8,853 nt of DNA from Lachnospiraceae bacterium (GCA_003535955.1 DPZM01000096.1:1-8853); one strand, 5' to 3'. Shown: positions 1 through 6,165, numbered from the stretch's first letter. The notes: generated by a model not told the origin, from the letters alone. Made by a program: numbers and translations.

Positions 1-827
1 CGGTGACGGCTGAGGAGCTTAATAAGGTTGAAGACCTTGTAAATGAGAAGATCATGGAGGATATCCCGGTAGTTACGGATATCATGTCGATAGATGAAGC
101 TAAGAAGTCCGGTGCCATGGCATTATTCGGAGAGAAGTACGGTGAAGTTGTAAGGGTCGTTAAGATGGGTGACTTTTCCAAGGAACTGTGCGGAGGTACC
201 CATGTTAAGAAGACCGGTGACATCCATGCCTTCAAGATCATGTCCGAGAGCGGTATCGCTGCGGGAGTAAGAAGGGTGGAAGGACTTACCGGCACGAGAG
301 TTCTTACATATTATAAGGAAGTGGAAGATACGCTGAAGAATGCGGCAGCAGTGCTTAAGGCTTCTCCGGCGGAACTGTCCGACAGGATCGTTAAGCTCAA
401 GGATGAGGTAAAGTCACTCACATCCGAGCTTGAGTCCTTAAAGAGCAAGGCAGCCAAGGACGCTATGGGCGATGTGATGGATAAGGTGACAGAGGTAAAG
501 GGAGTCAAGTTCCTTGCGACAAGCGTGCCCGGAGTTGATATGAACGGCCTCCGTGACTTAGGTGACCAGCTTAAAGGTAAGATAGGTGACGGTGTTGTTC
601 TTCTTGCATCGGATGCAGACGGCAAGGTCAATCTGGTTGCAATGGCTACGGATGGGGCAATGGGTAAGGGCGCTCACGCCGGCAACCTTATCAAGGGTAT
701 CGCAGGTCTTGTAGGCGGTGGCGGCGGCGGCCGTCCGAACATGGCCCAGGCCGGCGGCAAGAACCCCGCAGGCATTGACGGCGCACTGACAGAGGCCCTT
801 AAGGTACTCGAAAGCCAGATAAAATGA
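1..827 (+). CDS. alaS: Alanyl-tRNA synthetase, C-terminal part (5' end outside window)
   Basis: AlaRS charges tRNA-Ala and hydrolyses mischarged Ser- or Gly-tRNA-Ala in the cytosol. The reading frame enters from the left edge (full codons from base 3) and ends at TGA 825-827; a whole enzyme is about 870-880 residues, so the aminoacylation domain lies upstream. Counting from the codon at base 3, residues 1-100 are the editing (tRNA-SAD) domain, with the zinc-binding CGGTH motif at 63-67 and the conserved SGIAAGVRRVEG stretch at 83-94. Residues 104-155 are charged and heptad-like, matching the coiled linker. Residues 160-274 are the C-Ala/DHHA1 domain with its glycine-rich signature GGGGGGRPNMAQAGG at 238-252. 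No frameshift or missing motif is visible. No intrinsic terminator separates it from rpsU, so some readthrough is possible. Family identity is essentially certain. Confidence 0.97.
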   Translation, partial: VTAEELNKVEDLVNEKIMEDIPVVTDIMSIDEAKKSGAMALFGEKYGEVVRVVKMGDFSKELCGGTHVKKTGDIHAFKIMSESGIAAGVRRVEGLTGTRVLTYYKEVEDTLKNAAAVLKASPAELSDRIVKLKDEVKSLTSELESLKSKAAKDAMGDVMDKVTEVKGVKFLATSVPGVDMNGLRDLGDQLKGKIGDGVVLLASDADGKVNLVAMATDGAMGKGAHAGNLIKGIAGLVGGGGGGRPNMAQAGGKNPAGIDGALTEALKVLESQIK

Positions 828-843
828 AACATCAAAAAATAAG

Positions 844-872
844 TTGACGAAATAAAGGTTACTGTATATAAT
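844..872 (+). promoter_or_regulatory. Sigma-A promoter of rpsU
   Basis: The -35 box TTGACG (844-849) and -10 box TATAAT (867-872) are separated by exactly 17 bases, one mismatch from the housekeeping consensus. The expected transcription start is about 879-881, giving a leader of about 76 nt before the rpsU ATG. It lies 17 bases after the alaS stop, so rpsU can be expressed independently of alaS. Confidence 0.85.
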
Positions 873-879
873 AACATCT

Positions 880-955
880 AGTGCAGCGCCTTAACAGGCG
901 TGAACCCTATAGTCGTCAATGCACAAATATATGACGCGAGGGGAGGTTGAGAAGC
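880..955 (+). promoter_or_regulatory. Structured rpsU 5' leader, candidate autoregulatory element
   Basis: Four complementary blocks are visible. CGCCT 887-891 pairs with AGGCG 896-900, closing a TAAC tetraloop. CGTCA 914-918 pairs with TGACG 932-936, and this stem can continue after a small internal loop as CCCT 905-908 with AGGG 939-942, covering the start of the Shine-Dalgarno tract (GGGGAGG, 940-946). GTGCA 881-885 is complementary to TGCAC 920-924, which lies in the loop of that stem, so the pairing would form a pseudoknot. Several ribosomal-protein operons are known to be repressed by their product binding a leader; applying that here is inference. I cannot match it to a named RNA family. 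Confidence 0.45.
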
Positions 956-1132
956 ATGTCGAACGTAATAGTTAAAGAGAATGAAACATTAGATAGCGCT
1001 CTGCGTCGTTTCAAGAGGAACTGTGCCAAGGCCGGTATCCAGCAGGAAATCCGCAAGAGAGAGCATTACGAGAAGCCTAGCGTAAAGCGTAAGAAGAAAT
1101 CTGAAGCTGCCAGGAAACGTAAATACAACTAA
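956..1132 (+). CDS. rpsU: 30S ribosomal protein S21 (bS21)
   Basis: This is a small basic protein of the 30S platform, near the 3' end of 16S rRNA and the anti-Shine-Dalgarno region, with a role in initiation. The 58 residues match the family length: MSNVIVKENETLDSALRRFK at the N-terminus, then RNCAKAGIQQEIRKREHYEKP, then a Lys/Arg-rich tail. The start is ATG 956, with GGGGAGG at 940-946 about 9 bases upstream. An in-frame TTG at 947 would begin directly against that ribosome binding site and add MRS, so it was not used. Two stops in tandem (TAATAA, 1130-1135) end the gene, followed by an intrinsic terminator, so rpsU appears to be a single-gene transcript. The Shine-Dalgarno is unusually strong and may be partly covered by leader structure. 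Confidence 0.96.
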   Translation: MSNVIVKENETLDSALRRFKRNCAKAGIQQEIRKREHYEKPSVKRKKKSEAARKRKYN

Positions 1133-1147
1133 TAAGTCATTTGACGG

Positions 1148-1180
1148 AATCCTCCGGAACATTTCGGAGGATTTCTTTTT
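1148..1180 (+). terminator. Intrinsic terminator of rpsU
   Basis: A perfect 9-bp stem (AATCCTCCG 1148-1156 with CGGAGGATT 1165-1173) around an 8-base loop is followed by a T-rich run to 1180. There is no A-run on the 5' side, so it looks one-directional. Confidence 0.9.
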
Positions 1181-1184
1181 GGTC

Positions 1185-1213
1185 TGGATTTTGTGGAGTC
1201 CATGTGCTATAAT
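1185..1213 (+). promoter_or_regulatory. Extended -10 promoter for the phosphoesterase-scpAB unit
   Basis: TGTGCTATAAT at 1203-1213 contains a perfect -10 (TATAAT 1208-1213) with the TGn extension. The -35 position at 17-bp spacing is weak (TGGATT 1185-1190), which is common when the -10 is extended. The transcription start should fall near 1219-1221. The same 11-mer recurs at 3775-3785 before the decarboxylase operon. Confidence 0.75.
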
Positions 1214-1239
1214 ACAACATGTTGTGGAGAGAACTTGAT

Positions 1240-2100
1240 ATGTTGGCTAAATGTCTGCTTGTCCTTATCCTTATCCTGCTGCTTACTCTCTTTATTTATA
1301 CACAGAGCAGGGGCTTTAAGGTGGTAAGGTACAGGTTCATAAATAAGAAGCTTAAGGTTGATCATTTCAGGTTCGCCCTTATATCCGACCTGCATGATGA
1401 AGATCACGGGAATTATAATGAAGAGGTTCTGAAGGCTCTTCATGACGAGGATCCGGATGTTGTTTTTTTGGCCGGAGATATGGTAACAACAAGCATGGAG
1501 CTTGAATACCATTCGACAGTCGCTCTTAGATTTATAAGGGATGTTGCTGCCCGGTATCCGATCTGTTACGGCATCGGCAATCATGAGGAGAAGCTGAAAA
1601 GGTGTCCGGAGAAGTTCCCCGGTGAATACGATAAGTATGTATCGGCTCTTAAGGATATGGGGGTTTCGATGCTTACAGATGAGAAGGTCAGCATTGAGGA
1701 GGCCGGGATCGATGTTTACGGACTGGACCTTGAACATGAATATTTCAGAAAGCTTTTGATAAATCCGATTCCCGGTGATTATCTTAAACGGAAGTTCGGG
1801 GATCCGGATCCTGACAGGATATCGATACTTATAGCCCACGATCCGGAACATTTTGATAGTTATGCCCTCTGGCATCCCGATTATGTTTTGTCGGGACATG
1901 TTCACGGAGGGATCATCAATATCCCACCCTTCGGAGGCCTGGTATCACCGCAGCTTAAGCTCTTTCCCAAGTACGATGCCGGTCTTTTTGAGAAGGACGG
2001 AACCACGATGATCTTAAGCAGGGGACTTGGGTCCCACACGGTACCCGTGAGGATCAACAACAAGGCGGAGGTTGTTATCGTGGATATTTACAGGGAATAA
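1240..2100 (+). CDS. Membrane-anchored metallophosphoesterase, YkuE/YaeI-like
   Basis: A calcineurin-like metallophosphoesterase of 286 residues. Residues 5-20 form a hydrophobic N-terminal membrane segment; the catalytic domain begins near residue 44. The binuclear metal motifs are complete: SDLH (D50, H52), LAGD (D80), GNHE (N114, H115), AHD (H200) and SGHVHGG (H220, H222). The RGLG and PVRINNKAEVVIVDI tail is typical of the YkuE/YaeI branch, whose members hydrolyse phosphoesters at the envelope; the real substrate is unknown. I chose ATG 1240, which has GGAGAG at 1226-1231 eight bases upstream. An ATG at 1219 adds seven residues but coincides with the predicted transcription start and has no ribosome binding site. 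It is followed after 66 bases by scpA with no terminator, so the two are probably cotranscribed. Confidence 0.88.
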   Translation: MLAKCLLVLILILLLTLFIYTQSRGFKVVRYRFINKKLKVDHFRFALISDLHDEDHGNYNEEVLKALHDEDPDVVFLAGDMVTTSMELEYHSTVALRFIRDVAARYPICYGIGNHEEKLKRCPEKFPGEYDKYVSALKDMGVSMLTDEKVSIEEAGIDVYGLDLEHEYFRKLLINPIPGDYLKRKFGDPDPDRISILIAHDPEHFDSYALWHPDYVLSGHVHGGIINIPPFGGLVSPQLKLFPKYDAGLFEKDGTTMILSRGLGSHTVPVRINNKAEVVIVDIYRE

Positions 2101-2166
2101 ATCGATGAGTGCGGGGTTTGAGGGAGCCCCGGAGTCATATGAAGGGAGTAAATAAAGGGGAATCTT

Positions 2167-2937
2167 ATGAAAAAGGATAACGATATCATGAGTCTTACCG
2201 TGAAACTTCAGGTATTTGAAGGACCGCTGGATCTGCTCCTTCACCTTATTGAGAAGAACAAGGTGGATATTTACGATATCCCCATTGTTCTTATTACCGA
2301 TCAGTACCTTGAATACATAAGGCAGATGCAGAAGGAGGATCTCGACATTATGAGTGAGTTCCTCGTTATGGCTGCAACCCTTCTTGATATAAAATGCAGG
2401 ATGCTCCTTCCCAAGGAAGTCAATGAAGAGGGCGAAGAGGAGGATCCCAGGGCCGAGCTTGTCGAGAAGCTTATCGAGTATAAGCTTTATAAGTATATGT
2501 CCTATGAACTTAAGGACATGCACATGGATGCCGGCAAGACTCTTTTCAAGAAGCCGACCATGCCCAAGGAGATCGAGGAATATGAGCAGCCCATCGACTA
2601 CGAGCAGCTTATAGGCGACCTGGATCTTGCCAAGCTGAATCAGATATTCAAGTCAATGATGAAGCGACAGGTTGATAAGATCGATCCCATAAGGAGCAAG
2701 TTCGGCAAGATCGAGAAGGATGAGGTCAACCTTGAGGAGAAGACCGCATATATCGAGAACTATGTTAAGAGTCACAAGCGGTTCGGCTTTAGGGACCTGC
2801 TTGAGAAGCAGGGCTCGAAGATGGACATTGTGGTGACTTTCCTTGTTATACTGGAGCTCATGAAGCTTGGACAGATAATGATAGTTCAGGAAGCGCTGTT
2901 CGATGACATCATGATCACCTCGAAGATGGCTGCGTAG
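2167..2937 (+). CDS. scpA: Segregation and condensation protein A (kleisin subunit)
   Basis: ScpA is the kleisin that bridges the SMC ATPase heads and binds ScpB in the bacterial condensin that compacts and segregates the nucleoid. The 256 residues match the family length. The N-terminal signature FEGPLDLLLHLIEK (17-30) plus VDIYDIPI and DQYLEYI form the SMC-neck-binding helical domain. Residues 85-95 are an acidic stretch (EVNEEGEEEDP). The C-terminal winged-helix region contains FGFRDLLEKQGSK and TFLVILELMKLGQI (206-237). ATG 2167 has AAAGGGG at 2154-2160 six bases upstream. A second in-frame ATG at 2188 (MSLTVKL) is nearer the usual family start but has only a poor AAAGG upstream, so the N-terminus is uncertain by seven residues. 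scpB follows 51 bases downstream. Confidence 0.96.
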   Translation: MKKDNDIMSLTVKLQVFEGPLDLLLHLIEKNKVDIYDIPIVLITDQYLEYIRQMQKEDLDIMSEFLVMAATLLDIKCRMLLPKEVNEEGEEEDPRAELVEKLIEYKLYKYMSYELKDMHMDAGKTLFKKPTMPKEIEEYEQPIDYEQLIGDLDLAKLNQIFKSMMKRQVDKIDPIRSKFGKIEKDEVNLEEKTAYIENYVKSHKRFGFRDLLEKQGSKMDIVVTFLVILELMKLGQIMIVQEALFDDIMITSKMAA

Positions 2938-2988
2938 GAACCGGGACAGTATAAGAGAGTACGAGCGAAAACGGAGTAAGGATAGATA

Positions 2989-3663
2989 TTGGCTAAATCA
3001 TTAAGCGATAATGACAATAATAAAGAGGCAGTTGGAACCGGAGCGGCAGCCGGAACGGAAGCGGCAGGGGAACCTCAGCAGGAAGAGCTTAAGCCTGTGG
3101 ATAATCCCAAGGCTGTTATCGGAGCGGTTCTTTTCTCGGTGGGCAATTCCGTAGAGTATAAGAAGCTTGCCACAGTATTGGGCCGGGACGTTAATGAGAC
3201 AAAAAGCCTGGTGGCAGATCTTAAGAAGGAATATGACGGGAATGATGACTGCGGTTTCACCATCATAGAGCTGGAGGAGTCGGTCCAGATGTGCTCCAAG
3301 GCTTCAATGTATGAGCACCTCATAAAGATAGCTAAAGTTCCCAAGTCATATTCACTGACGGATTCAATGCTTGAGACCCTGTCTATAATAGCTTATAAGC
3401 AGCCGGTCACCAAGCTTGAGATAGAGAAGATAAGGGGAGTCAGCTGTGACCATGCGGTAAACAAGCTTGTGGAATACGGGCTTATTACCGAACTGGGAAG
3501 GCTGCAGGCGCCCGGAAGGCCGTTGCTGTTCGGTACAACGGAAGAATTCCTGCGAAGCTTCAATGTTACTTCGCTCGACGACCTTCCCACGGCAAGTCCT
3601 GACAGGATTGAAGAGTTTAAGAAGGAAGCAGCGGAGGAAGTGTCACTTAAGCTTGATATTTAG
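2989..3663 (+). CDS. scpB: Segregation and condensation protein B
   Basis: ScpB dimerises and binds the middle of ScpA, completing the SMC-ScpAB condensin. The 224-residue product carries two winged-helix domains: AVIGAVLFSVGNSVEYKKLATVLG (about 43-66) opens the first, and LETLSIIAYKQPVTKLEIEK (130-149) followed by IRGVSCDHAVNKL opens the second. It ends with the conserved GRPLLFGTTEEFLRSFNV and SLDDLP. The start is TTG 2989 (MAKSLSDN), with GGAGTAAGG at 2973-2981 upstream; no ATG offers a better site. Residues 8-38 are a low-complexity Asn/Asp, then Ala/Gly/Glu-rich tail not typical of the core family and probably disordered. It is the last gene of its unit, ending just before a strong terminator. 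Confidence 0.95.
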   Translation: MAKSLSDNDNNKEAVGTGAAAGTEAAGEPQQEELKPVDNPKAVIGAVLFSVGNSVEYKKLATVLGRDVNETKSLVADLKKEYDGNDDCGFTIIELEESVQMCSKASMYEHLIKIAKVPKSYSLTDSMLETLSIIAYKQPVTKLEIEKIRGVSCDHAVNKLVEYGLITELGRLQAPGRPLLFGTTEEFLRSFNVTSLDDLPTASPDRIEEFKKEAAEEVSLKLDI

Positions 3664-3691
3664 ACACTGTTTTCCGACAAAATGATGGGGA

Positions 3692-3732
3692 AATAAGCCG
3701 GCGGGAACCACCGCCGGCTTATTATTTTGTTA
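3692..3732 (+). terminator. Intrinsic terminator after scpB
   Basis: A perfect 13-bp stem (3692-3704 with 3711-3723, core GCCGGCGG and CCGCCGGC) and a six-base loop GAACCA, followed by the T-rich ATTTTGTT. It begins 29 bases after the scpB stop and isolates this unit from the decarboxylase operon. Confidence 0.93.
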
Positions 3733-3757
3733 TGGGAAAAAATGTAAAATAAATTCT

Positions 3758-3785
3758 ATGAATTACATCTGACTTGTGCTATAAT
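3758..3785 (+). promoter_or_regulatory. Extended -10 promoter of the decarboxylase operon
   Basis: TGTGCTATAAT at 3775-3785 gives a perfect TATAAT (3780-3785) with a TGC extension. The best -35 is poor (ATGAAT 3758-3763, 16-bp spacer). The transcription start is expected near 3792, leaving a leader of about 75 nt. No further promoter-like pair stands out between the operon genes. Confidence 0.75.
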
Positions 3786-3791
3786 CTATTC

Positions 3792-3866
3792 TAGTGCGTA
3801 ATGCGCAATGATTGTTTAAGCAAAGGCTTTACAAGCCATAGTATACTAAATGGAGGGCTGAACAAA
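3792..3866 (+). promoter_or_regulatory. Leader of the decarboxylase operon with small hairpins
   Basis: The leader holds TGCG/CGCA (3795-3798 with 3804-3807), a 5-bp hairpin GGCTT-TAC-AAGCC (3825-3837), and a perfect 10-base palindrome TAGTATACTA (3839-3848) flanked by CCAT 3836-3839 and ATGG 3850-3853. The last pairing would cover the first GG of the GGAGGG ribosome binding site and competes with the GGCTT/AAGCC hairpin for bases 3836-3837. The pairings are short and no known riboswitch is recognisable. A regulatory role, or an operator role for the palindrome, is only a suggestion. Confidence 0.3.
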
Positions 3867-5291
3867 ATGAGTAACACTTCTCAAGCGGGCACAAGAATTG
3901 ATTCACTGCTCGATGAAAACAGTTTTGTTGAGATCGGTGCCATGGTCACGGCCAGGGCGACTGATTTCAATATGGATCCCAAGGCGGCTCCCAGTGACGG
4001 CGTTATCACAGGCTACGGTCTTATAGGCGGAAGTCTCGTATACGTTTACAGCCAGGATGCTTCCGTTATGGGAGGTTCCATAGGTGAAATGCATGCGAAG
4101 AAGATCATCAATCTGTATGATCTTGCAATGAAGACAGGCGCACCTGTGATCGGACTTATCGATTCAACGGGGCTTCGTCTTCTTGAAGCAACGGATGCAC
4201 TTTCGGCATTTGGAAGGATATACAGGAGGCAGTCAATGGCTTCCGGAGTTATTCCTCAGATAACTGCAATTTTCGGCAGTTGCGGCGGTGGACTGGCAGT
4301 ATTCCCGTCAATGTCTGACTTTACCTTTATTGAATCGGGCAAGGGCAAGCTGTTTGTCAATTCCCCCAACGCTGTTGAAGGCAACTATACCGAGAAGCTG
4401 GATACATCCGCAGCAGCATTCAGGTCAGAAGAGTGCGGTGATGTTGATGTTGTTGCCGACGAGGCTGAGATATATGAAAAGATCAGGAGCCTGGTAATGA
4501 TGCTTCCCGAGAACAATGAGGAGAACGGGGCATTTGAGGATTGCACCGATGATCTTAACAGGTTATGTTCAGACCTTTCGGGCTGCTATAAGGATCCTTC
4601 GGTTGCGCTTTCAAGGATCGCCGACGATCAGGACTTCTACGAGATCAAGGCTGATTATGCCAAGTCAATGGTAACGGGATTCTTAAGGCTCAACGGAATC
4701 ACGGTAGGTGCCGTTGCCAACAGGAGTGAGAAGTATGATGATGAAGGCAAGGTTGCCGAGAAGTTCGATTCGGTACTTACTCCCGCAGGATGCCTTAAGG
4801 CAGCTGATTTTGTTAGCTTCTGTGATGCATTTGACATTCCCGTCATAACACTTACTAACGTAAGCGGATTTGAGACGACGATGTGTGCCGAGAAGAAACT
4901 CAGCAAGGCTGTAGCCAGGCTGGCAGACGCATTTGCGTCTGCTACGGTGCCCAAGGTAAATGTTATAACCGGCAATGCTTTCGGAAGCGCATATGTTGTA
5001 ATGAACTCCAAGTCACTGAGTGCGGATATGACCTTTGCATGGGATTCCGCATCAGTCGGCATGATGGATGCCGATGCGGCAGCCAAGCTCCTCTTTGAGA
5101 AGGAAGACAACAAGGCTGAGCTTACGGCATCATATAAGGAAATGCAGACAAGTGTTGAATCCGCAGCCCGCCGCGGATATATCGATACGATCATCAAGGC
5201 CGAAGACACACGTAAGTATGTCATCGGTGCGCTTGAGATGTTATTTACAAAGAGAGAGGAGCGTCCTAACAAGAAGCATGGCGCAATCTGA
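3867..5291 (+). CDS. mmdA: MmdA/PccB-family acyl-CoA carboxyltransferase (decarboxylase alpha-type subunit)
   Basis: Crotonase-fold carboxyltransferase of the family that moves CO2 between an acyl-CoA and biotin: methylmalonyl-CoA or glutaconyl-CoA decarboxylase alpha, PCC beta, transcarboxylase 12S. It is 474 residues, somewhat short against about 510. The N-terminal half has MGGSIGEMHAKKI (68-80), GAPVIGLIDS (91-100), ASGVIPQITAIFGSCGGG (125-142) and DFTFI (151-155). The C-terminal half has SATVPKVNVITGNAFGSAYVVMNSK (358-382), and the end RPNKKHGAI resembles the family's KKHGNIPL tail. Key positions diverge: DSGGAR is DSTGLR, and the usual YGGAYDVM is FGSAYVVM. The acyl-CoA is therefore uncertain and the symbol denotes the family only. 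ATG 3867 is chosen, with GGAGGG at 3852-3857; an in-frame ATG at 3801 lies about 9 bases from the predicted transcription start without a ribosome binding site. First gene of the operon. Confidence 0.85.
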   Translation: MSNTSQAGTRIDSLLDENSFVEIGAMVTARATDFNMDPKAAPSDGVITGYGLIGGSLVYVYSQDASVMGGSIGEMHAKKIINLYDLAMKTGAPVIGLIDSTGLRLLEATDALSAFGRIYRRQSMASGVIPQITAIFGSCGGGLAVFPSMSDFTFIESGKGKLFVNSPNAVEGNYTEKLDTSAAAFRSEECGDVDVVADEAEIYEKIRSLVMMLPENNEENGAFEDCTDDLNRLCSDLSGCYKDPSVALSRIADDQDFYEIKADYAKSMVTGFLRLNGITVGAVANRSEKYDDEGKVAEKFDSVLTPAGCLKAADFVSFCDAFDIPVITLTNVSGFETTMCAEKKLSKAVARLADAFASATVPKVNVITGNAFGSAYVVMNSKSLSADMTFAWDSASVGMMDADAAAKLLFEKEDNKAELTASYKEMQTSVESAARRGYIDTIIKAEDTRKYVIGALEMLFTKREERPNKKHGAI

Positions 5292-5313
5292 GAAAGGGAT
5301 GGTGAAACGTAAT

Positions 5314-6165
5314 ATGAAAAAGTTTTTATCACTATTATGTATAAGTATCTGCCTTCTTGGATTGACAGCATGCGAGAAGCCCAAACCGGTTGATCCGCAG
5401 GATTCGGCGTCTCTTATAGGACGTTCACAGGCAATAGTTACTTATATACTGGCCGAGGATCCCGAGACATACGAGGGTATGTCATACAGTGCCGGCAGGC
5501 AGATCGACGGCCTTTCCGTCTTTGCGGATGAAGGTGCCGAGTACACCGAGGTTGTATTTAAGGAAGTATTGGGTCTGTCCGTGGAGGGTAACGGCTTTAT
5601 CTCCGGAATTGATTCATGGGAGAAGGCAATTGAGGAGATCGGCCGGTTTGTTGAATTTAAAGATTCAACTATCGAATACGGATCCAAGGGAGATACATTT
5701 ATAGTTGACGTGGGAGCACAGTTCGAGAACAGAACTGCTGTCATAGAGTTTGTTTATAAGGATGATCTTAATAAGACACTTACATCATACGCCGTTAACG
5801 TGGATTATACCTTCGGCGAGAAGATGGGTAAGGCGGGACTCAATACCCTGCTTGGTATGGGAACCGTATTTATCGTCCTTATACTTCTTTCGTTCCTTAT
5901 AAGCTGCTTTGGCCTTATAAACAAGGCTCAGGCCGCTGCCGAAGCAAGAAAGAAGCAGGCTGCACCGGCTGTTGAAGCCAAGGCCGCACCGGCTTCTGTG
6001 GTTGAAGCGGTTGATGTATCAGGCGGTGATGATGAGATAGCAGCGGTGATTGCCGCAGCAATTGCAGCCTATGAAGCCGAAGGCGGAATAAGCCTTGCGG
6101 AATCAGGTGGATATTACGTAAGAAGCATAAGACGCAGAAGTAACAATAAGTGGAATAAGAACTAA
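5314..6165 (+). CDS. oadG: OadG-like gamma subunit with N-terminal lipoprotein domain
   Basis: The 283-residue product looks like a membrane gamma subunit that anchors and assembles the decarboxylase. Residues 1-20 are a lipoprotein signal with lipobox LTAC (Cys20). Residues 21-170 form an extracytoplasmic domain I do not recognise, with alternating strand-like segments. Residues 176-201 are a transmembrane helix (LNTLLGMGTVFIVLILLSFL). An Ala/Lys/Glu-rich linker (205-233) precedes the OadG-type C-terminus: DDEIAAVIAAAIAAYEAE (239-256) and YYVRSIRRRSNNKW (267-280). Classical OadG is only about 80 residues, so this is an extended form. I chose ATG 5314, with GGTGA at 5301-5305; ATG 5299 has AAAGGG directly abutting it, which is too close. 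The gene starts 22 bases after the carboxyltransferase stop and 30 bases before the biotin carrier gene. Confidence 0.78.
   Translation: MKKFLSLLCISICLLGLTACEKPKPVDPQDSASLIGRSQAIVTYILAEDPETYEGMSYSAGRQIDGLSVFADEGAEYTEVVFKEVLGLSVEGNGFISGIDSWEKAIEEIGRFVEFKDSTIEYGSKGDTFIVDVGAQFENRTAVIEFVYKDDLNKTLTSYAVNVDYTFGEKMGKAGLNTLLGMGTVFIVLILLSFLISCFGLINKAQAAAEARKKQAAPAVEAKAAPASVVEAVDVSGGDDEIAAVIAAAIAAYEAEGGISLAESGGYYVRSIRRRSNNKWNKN

Noticed and set aside
887..900. CGCCT/AGGCG hairpin as an alaS terminator
   Set aside because: It lies downstream of the rpsU promoter and lacks a T-run; it fits better as part of the rpsU leader.
1207..1905. Minus-strand open frame of 232 codons opposite the phosphoesterase
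   Set aside because: It lies wholly antisense to a gene with all catalytic motifs, has no recognisable family and no promoter or ribosome binding site; it is a codon-bias shadow.
2112..2131. CGGGG/CCCCG hairpin between the phosphoesterase and scpA as a terminator
   Set aside because: There is no T-run after the 5-bp stem, so it is not an intrinsic terminator.
3801..3866. 22-codon in-frame extension of the MmdA-like gene from ATG 3801
   Set aside because: It would start about 9 bases after the predicted transcription start without a ribosome binding site, while ATG 3867 has GGAGGG at good spacing and gives the usual family N-terminus.
4655..5371. Minus-strand open frame of 238 codons opposite the MmdA-like gene
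   Set aside because: The translation is low-complexity Ser/Ala/Leu, overlaps two well-supported genes and shows no motif.
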